Below, one piece after another: positions 14,455-25,767 of a DNA stretch of 64,000 bases. Every line of letters starts with the position of its first letter. Position 1 is the first letter of the stretch. The position numbers were made by a program, and so were the translations under genes. The notes beneath the pieces are model-generated. The model searched no databases. It saw only the letters and a program-made list of their open reading frames with translations, and was not told the origin of the DNA. Location: positions 93,037,476-93,101,475 of the forward strand of contig CM043944.1 of NCBI GenBank assembly GCA_014529385.2, written 5' to 3'. The stretch is from Adiantum capillus-veneris. Lineage: Eukaryota; Streptophyta; Polypodiopsida; Polypodiales; Pteridaceae.

Positions 14455-14690
14455 ATATATATACTCCTCACAATGTAAACTACCTCGCATTCTCTAGTCT
14501 TGCCCCATCTCAATACACCTCGGTCCAGAGGTGTACGGAGATTAGGACCACCGGGTCAAAATCTCGTCTTTATTGGTCAAATCTTATATGGGTAGACACA
14601 TACGTGCACTCGTAGGTGTACATGGCAATGCATGTAGCGGGCAAAACCCCTTTGCCTCTTTTAGTTCCATAGTTTCTTCAACATCCAACG
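14455..14690 (-). promoter_or_regulatory. Transposase upstream block shared with CACTA-2
   Basis: This ~230-bp block upstream of the transposase start is conserved in the same relative position in CACTA-2 (26455-26790, opposite orientation). Shared features include GTAAACTACCTC, CCTCGGTCCAGAGGTG and GGGCAAAACCCCTTTGCCTC. Conservation outside coding sequence suggests 5' UTR or promoter; function is inferred. Confidence 0.65.
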
Positions 14691-17025
14691 GCTATCCGTT
14701 TGACCTACGGCTTGCCATATGTGCTCTTGACATTGCTTTAAGACTACCTAATGGACTACGGATGGTTTCGGTAGGTATAGAAGCCATTTTCGAAGTCCGT
14801 TTGCGTTTTTTCGTAGAAAAACGCAACCGGATTTGACCTACGGCTTGTGTATATAGCGTTTCTTCTATCCGTTTGACCTACGACTTGCCATACGTGCTCT
14901 TGAAATTACCTAAAGACTACCTAATCGTCTACGGATGGTTTCAGTAGGCTTAGAAGCCGTTTCCGAAGTCCGTTTGCATTTTTTCGTAGAAAAACGCAAC
15001 CAAATTTGACCTACGGCTTGTGTATTTGGCGTTTCTTCTATCTATTTGACCTACGGCTTTCCATACGTGCTCTTGATATTTCTTTAAGACTAATTAATGT
15101 ACTACAGATGGTTTTGGTAGACATAGAATCAGTTTCCGAAGTCCGTTTGCGTTTTTCCGTAGAAAAACGCAATCGGATTTGACCTATGGCTTGTGTATTT
15201 GGTGTTTCTTCTATCCGTTTGACCTACGGCTTGCCATGCACGCTCTTTACATTGCCTAAAGACTACCGAATCGTCTAAGGATAGTTTCAGTAGGCATAGA
15301 AGCCATTTCCGAAGTCCGTTTGCGTTTTTTCGTAGAGAAACGCAACCGGATTTGACCTACGGCTTGTGTATTTGGCGTTTCTTCTATCCGTTTGACCTAC
15401 GGCTTGCCATACGCGCTCTTGATATTGCTTTAAGACTACCTAATGGACTACGGATGATTTTGGTAGGTGTAGAATCAGTTTCCGAAGTTCGTCTGCGTTT
15501 TTCAGTAAAAAAACGCAATCGAATTTGACCTACGGCTTGTGTATTTGGCATTTCTTCTATCCGTTTGACCTACGGCTTGCCATACGCACTCTTGACATTG
15601 CTTTAAGACTACCTAATGGACTACGGATGGTTTCAGTAGGCATAGAAGTCATTTCCGAAATGCATTTACGTTTTTTCGTAAAAAAACGCAACCGGATTTA
15701 ACCTACGATTTGTGTATTTGGCATTAATTCAAACCCATTGACCTACGGCTTTCCATACACGCTCTTGAAATTGCTTTAAGACTACTAAATGAACTATGGA
15801 TGGTTTCGGTAGGCATAGAAGCCATTTTCGAAGTCCGTTTACGTTTTTCCGTAGAAAAACGCAACCGGATTTGACCTACGGCTTGTGTATTTGGAGTTTC
15901 TTCTATCCATTTGACCTACAGCTTGCCATACGCGCTCTTGAAATTGATTTAAGACTACTAAATGAACTACGGATGGTATCGGTAGGCATAGAAGCCATTT
16001 TCGAAGTCCGTTTGCGTTTTTCCGTAGAAAAACGCAACCGGATTTGACTTACGGCTTGTGTATTTGGCGTTTCTTCTATCCGTTTGACCTACGGCTTGCC
16101 ATACGCGCTCTTCACATTGCCTAAAGACTACCTAATGGACTACGGATTGTTTCGGTAGACATAGAATCAATTCCGAAGACCGTTTGAGAAAAACGCAACC
16201 GGATTTGACCTACGGCGTGTGTATTTGGCGTTTCTTCTATCCGTTTGACCTACGGCTTGCCATACGCGCTCTTGACATTTCCTCAAGACTACCTAATCGT
16301 CTACGGATGGTTTCAGTAGGCATAGAAGCCATTTCCGAAGTCCGTTTGCGTTTTTTTGTAGAAAAACGCAACCGGATTTGACCTACGGCTTGTATATTTG
16401 ACGTTTCTTCTGTCCGTTTAACCTACGGCTTTCCATACACAGTCTTGAAATTGCCTTAGACTACTTAATGGACTACGGATGGTTTCGGTAGGCGTAGAAT
16501 CAGTTTCCGAAGTCCGTCCGCGTTTTTCCGTAGAAAAACGCAATCAGATTTGACTTACGGCTTGTGTATTTGGCGCTTCTTCCATCCGTTTGACCTATGG
16601 CTTGCCATACGCGCTCTTGACATTGCCTAAAGAGTACCTAATGGACTACGGATAGTTTCGATAGGCATACAATGAGTTTCCGAAGACCGTTTGCGTTTTT
16701 CCGTAGAAAAACGCAACCGGATTTGACCTACGGCTTGTGTATTTGACGTTTCTTCTGTCCGTTTGACCTACGGCTTTCCATACACGCTCTTGACATTGCC
16801 TTAAGACTACCTAATGGACTACGAATGGTTTCGGTAGGCATAGAAGCCATTTCCGAAGTCCGTTTGCGTTTTTCCATAGAAAAACGCAACCAGATTTGAC
16901 CTATGACGTAGAAGCCGTTTATGAAGTCCGTTTGCGTTTTTTCGTAGAAAAACCCAATCGGACTTCAAAAATGGATTTTATTTTGGGTGTTTCTTCTATC
17001 CGTTTGACCTACGGCTTGTTATATG
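14690..17025. repeat. 173-bp tandem array inside CACTA-1
   Basis: The anchor GACCTACGGCTT(G/T)CCAT recurs at 14702, 14875, 15048, 15221, 15394, 15567, 15740, 15913, 16086, 16247, 16420, 16592, 16765 and 17006. Spacing is exactly 173 bp for the first eight intervals, then 161, 173, 172, 173 and 241. Each monomer carries a potential hairpin (GCGTTTTT, short loop, AAAAACGC) and several CTACGG/CCGTAG motifs. Short open frames across monomers repeat the same peptide and are not genes. Confidence 0.97.
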
Positions 17026-17484
17026 TCCCCGCCCAACCTTTTTTGAGGGGGAAGCTTGTCTCTAAGAGCAACGACGGCGTTGTTGTTGCTCTCTGAAGGA
17101 CTTTCATGTGTAAAGGTGAGAGTTGAGCTTCGAATGTATTTTGAGCTGGTCAAATGAAGTCATAGGGTGCATCAGACGATCCAGGTCACTTTGGCTCGAT
17201 TGATGAGATCCGCCAACGACAGATGCTGGATCTCCTATGATCTACCTATCCCAGCTAGTTGTTTTAGCCGTTTAGTCCACACCCAACAGTTTAGGATTCC
17301 ATAATATTTTATTTTGTCATTTTGTCATCTTTTTACTCTGACTTTGTATCAGATCCACCACATTGTAACTTTCTTGTCTCATAGATCACTTTGGCCTTTC
17401 GAAGATGTTAATATAACATTTCATTTCATTTCGCTCTTTAATTTTTTTTCTTTAATTTTAATTTCCTACTCGCATACATTAATT

Positions 17485-17523
17485 CTCTCTCTCTCTCTCT
17501 CTTTCCTACACACACACACACAC

Positions 17524-17565
<42 letters not shown>

Positions 17566-17588
17566 TACACACACACACACACACACAC
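17485..17588. repeat. Compound (CT)n(CA)n microsatellites
   Basis: CT runs at 17485-17502 and 17526-17561 are each followed by TTCCTA and a CA run. This is a locally duplicated compound repeat. Confidence 0.95.
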
Positions 17589-17620
17589 GATGTAGAGAGA
17601 GAGAGGGAGAGAGAGGGGTT

Positions 17621-17641
17621 GGGGGGGGGGGGGGGGGGGGG
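17621..17641. repeat. Poly-G tract (21)
   Basis: A pure G run follows a short GA-rich stretch, inside CACTA-1 about 330 bp from its right tip. Confidence 0.95.
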
Positions 17642-17744
17642 AGAGTGATATCATACCTGCGCAGCAGGTTTCGGCCACGATTTGAGCAGGTGAAAATGGC
17701 CCCTGTGCGCGCGGGTTTCCCTTTTTTCCCCCAAATTTTTTGGC

Positions 17745-17936
17745 GTCGCAATGAGCGTCGATATAACCGTGGGTGACTGCGTTGATATAAGCGTGGCAAA
17801 TAAAGCCTTCCCACGCGTATAGCGACGTTCTTTGCGATGCGGATATCGACGCGTATATCGACGTGCTCTAATTCCGTCGTATCGACGTGCTCTAATTCCG
17901 TCGATATATGCGTGGAAAGGCATGGCCGTCGATATA
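17745..17936. repeat. CACTA-1 right subterminal repeats
   Basis: Multiple GCGTCGATAT-like motifs occur in both orientations, as at the left end. A 24-bp unit beginning ATCGACGTGCTC is tandemly duplicated at 17857-17880 and 17881-17904. Confidence 0.85.
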
Positions 17937-18780
17937 TGGTGCGTCGATATCTTCATGTTATGTTGTAGTGCAGGTTGACACTAATGTCTTGAGTGGATAA
18001 CATTTGTACCCATGTGACCTCCACTCCCATCCTACTTAAATTAGTTCTCAAAGTTTTTTCAATATGCTCGGAGAGGGAAGGCATGCCCCTTGAGATAATG
18101 TAAGCAATAATTTGTTTTCTATTTCTTTTCATCCTTTTAAAATGTTCAATTCAAACTTGAACCATTTTTTATCAAAATCTCCTATGTGTATGTGTATGTA
18201 TATATGTATACCCAACACACACACACTCACACACACATGCACTCACTCATTTCCTTGGATTTCATCGTGAGGTTTGCATAAGTTTCTAATCTTTGACATA
18301 CTAGAGATTAAACAATAGTGTTTCTCTAAAACAACCTTCTTTGATATATCTTGTAGGTAGGTTCCTTAAATCCATGCTTCTTGGAAGTGGGTAGTCTCAT
18401 CATACTGTATATTTTAGCATTGTTTAATCCAAGTTGGATGAAAAAACTTGAAAATTTGTACAGAATATGCATGGAAAGGCATGGCCGTCGATATATGATG
18501 CGTCCATATCTTCATGTTATGTTGTAGTGCAAGTTGACACTAATGTCTTGAGTGGATAACATTTGTACCCATGTGACCTCCACTCCCATCCTACTTAAAT
18601 TAGTTCTCAAAGTTTTTTCAATATGCTGGGAGAGGGAAGGCATGCCCCTTGAGATAATGTAAGCAATAATTTGTTTTCTATTTCTTTTCATCCTTTTAAA
18701 ATGTTCAATTCAAACTTGAACCATTTTTCATCAAAATCTCTTATGTGTATGTGTATGTATATATGTATACCCAACACACG

Positions 18781-18822
<42 letters not shown>

Positions 18823-19051
18823 CACTCACTCATTTCCTTGGATTTCATTGTAAGGTTTGCATAAGCTTTTAATCTTTGACATACTAGAGATTAAACAATA
18901 CTGTTTCTCTAAAACAACATTCTTTGATATATCTTGTAGGTAGGTTCCTTAAATCCATGCTTCTTGGAAGTGGGTAGTCTCATCATGCTGTATATTTTAG
19001 CATTGTTTAATCCAAGTTAGATGAAAAAACATGAAAATTTGTACAGAATAT
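17906..19051. repeat. Tandem duplication of CACTA-1 tip plus flank
   Basis: Copy 1 (17906-18468) and copy 2 (18465-19051) are nearly identical. They differ by scattered substitutions and a longer CA run in copy 2 (18785-18820). Each begins with the last 65 bp of CACTA-1 and continues through ~500 bp of flanking DNA to CAGAATAT. The junction shows ATAT microhomology. The duplicated tip ends at 18529 and is followed by CAA in place of CAG. Confidence 0.95.
17937..17970 (-). repeat. CACTA-1 right terminal inverted repeat
   Basis: On the minus strand it starts CACTACAACA and includes ATCGACGCACCA, pairing with 8796-8829. Target duplication CAG follows at 17971-17973. Confidence 0.92.
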
Positions 19052-19955
19052 ACTTAGAAAGTGTGTTCATTATACAACTGCAAATGTAGAACTCATGTGT
19101 TTTCTTGTTTGAGCAGGTCTCTAAACCGTCATGGTACAATGTAACCTCTTACAATGTTAGTTGAGTGGTGGTCTTTGTGACAATGGATCTAGTTGTTGGC
19201 ACAACATGGCTCACTTCTAGAGGCACAAAGATCTCCTCAAGCAATCTCATTGTATCATTTAATTCATCTCCAACCACAACAACCATTATGCTAACATGGA
19301 GGGATCCTTCGCAGGGGAACAAAAAATCTTTCCTTGAGAAAAACATTTTTTTCTAATAAGGAACACCCACACCATAGATAATTTTATGTAATAGGTTACA
19401 ATGAGTACACTATGTCATGGAATGAATGCAATAACTATGACTACATTGCCCGTTGTATAGTCTTCATGACAATATCTTGATCTCGAGGGTGTCACTATGT
19501 ATAAATTGTGTATATCACGTGCGTTCGAGGACTATTTAGAAACTTCCTTATCTGTGAATTTTTGACAAATAAAATACAACCTTTTCCTATTCAATCTGTA
19601 AACTTTTTTCTCAATTCAATTTTATGGTACCCTTCTGTATGTGAAAATGTAAGAAAAAAGAAAGTTAATAATGCCTTTTGCTACACTCACATGATAGTCA
19701 CATAATTATAAGTGACCCCCCCCCCCCCCCCCCCCCTCTTGATCTTGATCAAGGCGAAGAAGAAGAAATTTGGACTCTATTGTTTTTTTTGGTGTGCAAA
19801 AGTACCCTATCTCTACCATATTTTGAATTTGTCGTTAACCTAAATTAGATTTGTAACATTTTAAGTATAGATTGCTTCTTGCTTTGGCTATTTTGTACAT
19901 AAAAAGGGATAATAGAGTAGAGTCCATTCTCTAAATGACATCTGAGGAATAGACC
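19052..19955. other. No recognisable gene; poly-C tract
   Basis: Contains a pure C run of 21 at 19716-19736. No supported coding region. Confidence 0.5.
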
Positions 19956-20506
19956 TTGGCAATATCCCCATTGTGGACTTGTGCCATCCAAATATTAACA
20001 TATATTAATAGAATTGTGTTGCTTGATTGCAGATGCCAAAAATTCTTGGTTCCTTTTATCACCAAGTCAATAACCTCAACCATGACCACCAAGAATAAAG
20101 ATCCCAAAGAAAATTATCCACTACATGAAGGGAAAACCAAGTGGGTACCAAAGATAGATGCTTCCACTTACAAGAAGACCACGAGCACTAGCCTACAAAA
20201 GACAAAATAGTTGCAGCAAAATAAAGAAGTAGCCATCACGCAACCCACCAATCAACCAAGCACATCAAAGGTTTGGATTAAGAAGAAGACTGCCACACCA
20301 ACAAAAGGCAAGATAGAGCAACCAAAATACCCGAGAACTCACAAGAACCAACAAGCACAAAGACAAGAGCACACACAAGAACAATGGATTCCAAAGAGAC
20401 TTCTGCAGGCACAAAAAGGCCATGTGTTCATTTGGGTCCCAAAAAGACAACCACAGGTAGAACACAAGCCTCAGGAAATCCTAAGGACCATGAAACTGAC
20501 CAAGAA
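19956..20506 (+). CDS. Lys/Gln/Pro-rich frame, possible retroelement spacer
   Basis: One plus-strand frame runs from about 19956 into the adjoining LTR with a single stop at 20208. The peptide is very basic and rich in Lys, Thr, Gln and Pro, with repeats of a WxPK motif (KWVPKID, KVWIKKK, QWIPKRL, IWVPKRQ). Such WVPK repeats occur in the gag-pol linker of some copia polyproteins, so a copia fragment is my best guess. There is no catalytic domain and it may be non-functional. Confidence 0.35.
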
Positions 20507-20649
20507 TGTCAAGCCTAGGGCAAGACTGGGCAAGCCAAGGGCTAAGACACAATGATGCGATCAAGGGGGCCCTATTATAAACAAGGTAGGGCCTATATAG
20601 GGCATGGCTAGGTGGAGAGTTGTAGGCTCTAGTCCCCTCAGTCTGATAC
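20507..20649 (+). mobile_element. Short LTR (143 bp), copy 2
   Basis: Starts TGTCAAGCCTAGGGCAAGAC, carries GGGCCTATATAGGGCATGGC and is followed directly by a primer-binding site. It has the same layout as the copies at 7875-8019 and 54354-54496. Confidence 0.65.
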
Positions 20650-20661
20650 TGGTATCAAAGC
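20650..20661 (+). promoter_or_regulatory. Primer-binding site (initiator-Met type)
   Basis: TGGTATCAAAGC sits exactly at the LTR end, one base different from the common plant site TGGTATCAGAGC. Confidence 0.65.
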
Positions 20662-20923
20662 AAGACTATTTTGGGAGCCTAGGGATTGTGGACCTATCTC
20701 TTGCATATCTTTGTATACTCATGCACACAAGAGAATCCATGGAGAAGGACTCTTGCAAGGCAAGGAAGTCAAAGTCCGTGTGTACAGGGGCTTGAGCCAT
20801 GAAGGGAGGCGAGCTCCACCTTCATGAAATTGCACATAGATAAGTCGAGCAAACTTGCACTCCGGAGGGGAGTATTTTATGATGCAAGCCGGAGGACCAA
20901 GAAGCATTACAGGGATCCCTAGA

Positions 20924-20956
<33 letters not shown>

Positions 20957-21379
20957 CACACACACACACACACACATACAACGTTCTTTACGCGCCATAG
21001 GCCGCTACAGATATTCTATTTTAACACTAAAACGCCCTAAGTTTTGGTCCTTGGTGGGAAGATTATGCCCCACAGAATTTCAAAGTGGCGGCATCTCAAG
21101 CGGAAGATTACACTGAAAGTAGTTCTTTCATACAATTAGGCTACATACTGACAAAGTTACGAAATTTTTTTTGGACAACCATTTACGACTTGTAGAGATA
21201 ATTAAATTATTGGCATTTGTGGTGCATACTGCAACTCCAAGTTTTTTTGAATCAAGGTACTCCTTTCCTATTGCGTCATGGATTTCATGTTTGATTCTCT
21301 AGATATGGAATAACATCAGAATCATCTTTTGGATTTTGAACTTTCTCCAAGGGAATTGACACCTCCTCCCTAGAGTGTA
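20662..21379. other. No recognisable gene; compound microsatellite
   Basis: A (CT)n(AT)n(CA)n tract lies at 20934-20976. The stretch 20860-20880 has a purine-rich CCGGAGGGGAGT that could be a polypurine tract of the short-LTR element, but I see no LTR after it. Confidence 0.4.
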
Positions 21380-22197
21380 TTACAAATTTTGGAGGATAGT
21401 AGCAATGTACTTGAAGCAAAGGAGTACGTCACATGACCCTTTGGCGAATGCATAGTTGATCTCCATGTTTGTTGGGGCTTCTGGTACACCTTGTAATGCA
21501 GCTGCATCACCTGGTCGAACATATCAGTACGCAAACAACTGCATTTAATGCGATAGTGACTACGATTCTTTGACTCTCTGAAAACACTGAACCACTCCAC
21601 ATCAGTGATTTGATCCCACCTCACTAGTTTGGGATTGGCACCAGTCAGGGAGAGGCCATGAACATCATTGAACTCTTCTACTGTAATACAAAACTTTCTC
21701 TATAGTGGGACTGTAAACTTTGGATCTTTCCATTGGCCTGCACACCCCCAATGTCACAAGATTAGCAGTAGGAAAGTGCAGTATTGAGAACTTCCTTCCA
21801 ATTTCAAGGTTCAAATCAAACACTGGTTTGTGCTTCTTGAGCCAGACTTCGACTTGCGCGATTGTATTTGAAGTGACTATTCACAAGATGTCCTACTACT
21901 AAAGCCGACATCAAGGGACAACTCTCCAGCCAGACAGCACCAGCTACTATCCTCGCAAATCATAATGAGGTAGAGAGAGAGAGAGAGAGTACCTGAGTCA
22001 TCCTTCCCCTTTGTATGCAAGGTCTTTGCCATTGGGGATGCTGGGGAATCAGAGAGCTTCACCCTTTTTCGGGGTGGAGAAGAAGCAGCAGAAAGTTCAG
22101 GGGTCGACTTTGTTTTTGGTTCTCTCTTACCTCTGGCCCCTGCGTCCCGCTTCTCTGCATGCATGTTGACTGCCCCACTCCTCTTCTCTCCACGCAT
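21380..22197 (-). pseudogene. Unrecognised minus-strand coding-like fragments
   Basis: Minus-strand frames 22197-21990 encode a basic segment with a nuclear-signal-like PPRKRVKLSDSP, ending at a good donor (ACTCAG/GTACTC). Further on, frames with shifts read [40 protein letters not shown] and VEWFSVFRESKNRSHYRIKC. The amino-acid use looks like decayed coding DNA. I do not recognise the family; a retroelement or plant-mobile-domain protein is possible. Confidence 0.35.
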
Positions 22198-22334
22198 TTT
22201 GACTGCCCCACTTCCCTCAGAGTAACACTGCGTAAATGGTCAGGAAAGTGGATTCAGGGTGGTCTCCCTATTTTGAAATATTCGATGGATTGCCACACGT
22301 TTGAAAAGTTACACTCTCATTATGCTTACAAGAT

Positions 22335-22992
22335 ATGCTTGTTGCCACATGATAACTAGCACAAAAAGCATGACAAGTTAACATGCTTATACCCAAGGGC
22401 ACAATCCTACCAGGTGCTTTCACCATTTGGGAAGGTACATAAATCACAATCCATCACAAAAAATGTGCGAAAATTGAAACATAAGTACTCGGGAAAGGTC
22501 CTCCTTAAGCATAGAAACACCTATCCATAGTCAAAACATAAAAAACAACCATTTTAACCTCCAAATCAACGCATTTAGCTCACAAGCAAAGCGTCACAAA
22601 CCACAACAGAATTCAAAATGATTACACTTAGATTGTAGAAGCAAGAGACAAGGAACACAATGTGCTATTCGAAAATGGACTCTGATTACCAGTCCAAGAG
22701 AAGAGAAGATTACAATTTGTAGCAGCAAGAAGCTCTTACAGTGAACGTTTTCAAATCTTCGAAGCTAATGATCCCTCTTTTCTCCAGACTAAGGGTTTTG
22801 ACTTAAAGGTTAAGGGAGCTTTCCCACGGCCATCCGTCCACTTACAAGGGTGTAGACTCAGAGAGGTTGAGACGGTATTGTCAGATTACATCACAATTAC
22901 AAATCATCATAGGTTGAATTACACGGATTTCTTTGAAAAATCAAGTGAATGTATAAAGGGTTTGATGTGCCTATGCATGTATCCACCAAACA
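22335..22992 (-). mobile_element. LTR (minus strand) with polypurine tract
   Basis: On the minus strand a purine tract GGAAGGGGGAGA (22993-23004) is followed by TGTTTGGTGGATACATG, the layout of a 3' LTR start. The sequence resembles the LTR at 36515-37369: both read TGTTT...ACATCAAACCCT near the start and share blocks such as CATTGTGTTC and AAGTGTAA, but by eye they are only roughly 55-60% alike with indels. The far end (about 22335) is set by similarity to TTGCC(A/G)C near the end of that LTR and is approximate. Confidence 0.55.
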
Positions 22993-23189
22993 TCTCCCCC
23001 TTCCTATTCATTGCACGTCCTCATGCAAGCCGTATTTGAGTGTAGGCTATTGTCTTCTCTCGAGCGTTGCAGTGAGGTTTCGGAACTTCTGAGCTCTTGC
23101 TTCAATCTCTACTTTGGTGGCCAACTCTCTAAAAGGATTGTTGATGAGGGTACTTTGATAGGCGATGTGATGTGCTGGTAGATCTCTTG

Positions 23190-24575
23190 TCATGGGATTG
23201 AATATGGAGGAGTCCACTTCATGAACACCTCTTCAAAGATCTGCATGTAATGAGAGGTCAGGAACATGACTCTTGCATAGAATCCAATGATGACATTCCT
23301 GCTTGGGATTTCTGTCTCCATATTCCAACAAATGCCTCTCGTGCCATCGACAAAGATTTGCCAAGGATGCTCTACTTCTTCTATACCATTGAAAGATGTA
23401 ATGCAGGTGACGAGCATCTTGGTGATTACCCCCTTGAGAGTTTGAACCATATACTGCTTGGATGTTGGGTTGTTATTGAGTGGCTTTGTGATTATTGGGT
23501 AGTTCAGCACCACCGGTCTTTTGCTTTGCCAAGTGTAAAAGCTGTCCTAGGATTGTCGTCTGTTGATGGGACAATAAGTTGGGTTGATCTTGAGATGCTA
23601 GGGAGCGTTCCTATAATAGGTTTCATCTGTTGGCCTTTGATCAAACCACTTCTTTTGCCAGAGGGGTTGATTATTAATGATCGTCTGAATCTAAAGTGTT
23701 GTGACAGAAACCTCCCTGTAATCCCCTCTGTTGTTTGGTTCAAGTTCGGTTAGTATTTTTTGTTGCCCTAGCCTCTTGCCGCATCAGTGGTAGAGCAATC
23801 ATCTCATGCCCAAGATTCTTTACCACCTCATTTGGAGTAATCATGAGGAGGGCAGACAATTCTAGCACTTTCAGTTCATACTGCATATAAGCTTTGTGCG
23901 AGGGATCCTTTTACTTCTGAGATCCAGCACTGAATTTCGTCCTTGGCCGACGTTGTAGTGGATGACATTGCTAAAGCTACAGGTTCCTGCGTTTCTTTTC
24001 TCATGCTGGTAGTGGGCACCTCTGTTGAGGAGCCCTCAGACGTGGATGGTTCAAATCCTCCTTCTTGCTCAAATTCTACTGGGGCATGTTGATGCTTTGT
24101 CAGATTGGCCCTCAGAGTCTCTAAGTCCCCTCTTGCCTCAGCCAACTACTTCCTTAATTCTTCAATTTCTTTGTCCTTGGCTTGTTGTAGGGCCCTATGT
24201 CCTGTTGTCATGATCTATCTATCATATTTTTCTTGAGTCAAGGCTTCTTTCAAAAATTTTAATCTCTTGATTCAAGGAGGCAAATCTTGCAGTCGTTGTT
24301 GAGGAGGAAGGGGTCTCTTGTATGGCAAGAGATCTGCTAACCATAGCATACGAGCCTTGCAACTTTTCATTTTGTTCTCTTTATTTAATTAGCTCCTCCT
24401 CGAGACGTTGCAGCTCGACTTGCAGTGCAGAGTTTGCCTCATTAAACTATTGCACCTCTTTGTTATAGTAGGATGCATTTTCTTTTTCCCTTTGCAACTC
24501 CGATTGTGCCTAGAGTTGTGCCTTCTCTAATGCCTTTATTCTTTGCTTTAGCTGCAGGGAATCTGCTGCCGTCTT
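23190..24575 (-). pseudogene. Decayed minus-strand ORF with coiled coil, retroelement-like
   Basis: Reading down from 24575, shifted minus-strand frames give a coiled-coil-like, Gln/Glu-rich region (SELQREKENASYYNKE, ALQVELQRLEEEL, ALQQAKDKEIEELRK, LAEARGDLETLRANLTKHQ). Then, from 23743 to 23190, frames joined by one shift give FRFRRSLIINPSGKRSGLIK and IPSRNVIIGFYARVMFLTSH. The 3' end lies about 190 bp before the polypurine tract and LTR, consistent with an internal region of the same element. No enzyme domain is recognisable. CACTA-2 begins just upstream at 24580 and may separate this from 29009-29470. Confidence 0.4.
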
Positions 24576-24601
24576 AGATCATTACAAGAGGTACTTCACA
24601 T

Positions 24602-24712
24602 TAGCGACGCTCAAAAGTGAAAATCCACGACGTTGCTATAAGCGTCACTATGGGCATCGCTATAGGAGTCGCTATTCTCTTTGTTGCATAGCGACGCCCA
24701 TAGCAACGCCGA
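24602..24712. repeat. CACTA-2 subterminal repeats
   Basis: At least six copies of TAGCGACGC or its inverse, some with one mismatch, lie within 110 bp. The motif differs from the CGTCGATAT of CACTA-1, so the two elements belong to different subfamilies. Confidence 0.7.
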
Positions 24713-24796
24713 CAGGGATAAAAACTAAACCGAGAGCGCCAAAAACTCAGATCTCAGATCTGATTTTTTGGCACTCAAGCGAAAGAGGTAACTCGC

Positions 24797-24828
24797 GCTC
24801 TCTCTCTCTCTCTTTCTCTTCCCCCCCC

Positions 24829-24885
<57 letters not shown>
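24797..24885. repeat. (CT)n(C)25(CA)n compound tract
   Basis: CT repeat (24797-24819), then C run (24821-24845), then CA repeat to 24885. The same order, CT then C then CA, recurs at 40811-40885. Confidence 0.95.
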
Positions 24886-24889
<4 letters not shown>

Positions 24890-24957
24890 AGAGGAAGGAG
24901 AGCCAGGTATGCTTCTTCCCTCTCCTCTCTCTCATGTTCCCTTCCCCTCTTTCTCTC

Positions 24958-25423
24958 CATTAGGAAGAGAATGGGGTTTAGGAGGGCCTCTTTATTTGGA
25001 AGTTTAAGGAAGTCAAACCTTTAGTATTAAGAAAGTAATCAAAGGATAGATTTTGAATTCAAACATGCAAAACGGCTAGTTTATTTGAATTTAAAGTTCC
25101 CCCCCAAAAAGGAATTTAAAATCTAGCGGATAAAACCATATCATGTAGCATATCTATGGAAAGAGCTCGACGCGAAGATTACAGATCTACGATCTCCGTT
25201 CCCATCAGAGATCATATGTGGGAGTTATGGAAGGCCAAAAATCATAAAAATTTCCACCTCCTTTTTGGGAAAAAAAACTGCATCCTTTGACCACTCTTAC
25301 ACATCTCTTACACACCCACTATTCTTGCACGCATGGTGTACACCTATTCGTCAAAATGTTAATCACCTCCATAAGCTCATGGCAAATAAAGAGGCCCTCC
25401 TACACCCCATTCTCTTCCTAATG
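24958..25423. mobile_element. Non-autonomous inverted-repeat element, copy B
   Basis: The left arm begins CATTAGGAAGAGAATGGGGT and the right arm is its inverse, ending ATTCTCTTCCTAATG. Over about 40 bp the arms pair with one mismatch. Length is 466 bp and there is no ORF. A possible 5-bp duplication CTCTC flanks it, but it lies in CT-repeat DNA and is not decisive. The relative is at 5493-5942. Confidence 0.9.
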
Positions 25424-25479
<56 letters not shown>

Positions 25480-25587
25480 TTGTGTCTTTAAAGAAATAAA
25501 TAGAGAGAGAGAGAGAGAGAGCACATGCATAAACGAAAAACACATACACAAACATTCATAAACAAAGAATGCATACACACACACATT

Positions 25588-25630
<43 letters not shown>

Positions 25631-25701
25631 AGTAAAGAGAGAGAATGAGAGAGAGAGATATATAAAACAAAGAGAGAGAGAGAGAGAGAGAGGAGAAAAC
25701 A

Positions 25702-25767
<66 letters not shown>

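Larger units (their letters stand above)
8796..17970 (-). mobile_element. CACTA (En/Spm) transposon, complete, CACTA-1
   Basis: The left end reads CACTATAACA and the right end, on the opposite strand, CACTACAACA. The two 34-bp termini agree at 26 positions without gaps, including a shared ATCGACGCACCA block at the same distance from each tip. The 3 bases before the left tip (8793-8795) and after the right tip (17971-17973) are both CAG, the 3-bp target duplication expected of CACTA elements. Inside are a minus-strand TNP2-type transposase pseudogene, a TNPA-like second frame, subterminal CGTCGATAT repeats at both ends and a 173-bp tandem array. The gene reads from the 17970 side toward 8796. 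Length is 9,175 bp. The ends look intact; the genes do not. Confidence 0.95.

Noticed and set aside
14573-17096. Five plus-strand frames with the repeated peptide RLRFFVEKRNRI
   Set aside because: They arise from the 173-bp tandem array; frames begin and end at the same monomer position and continue nowhere.
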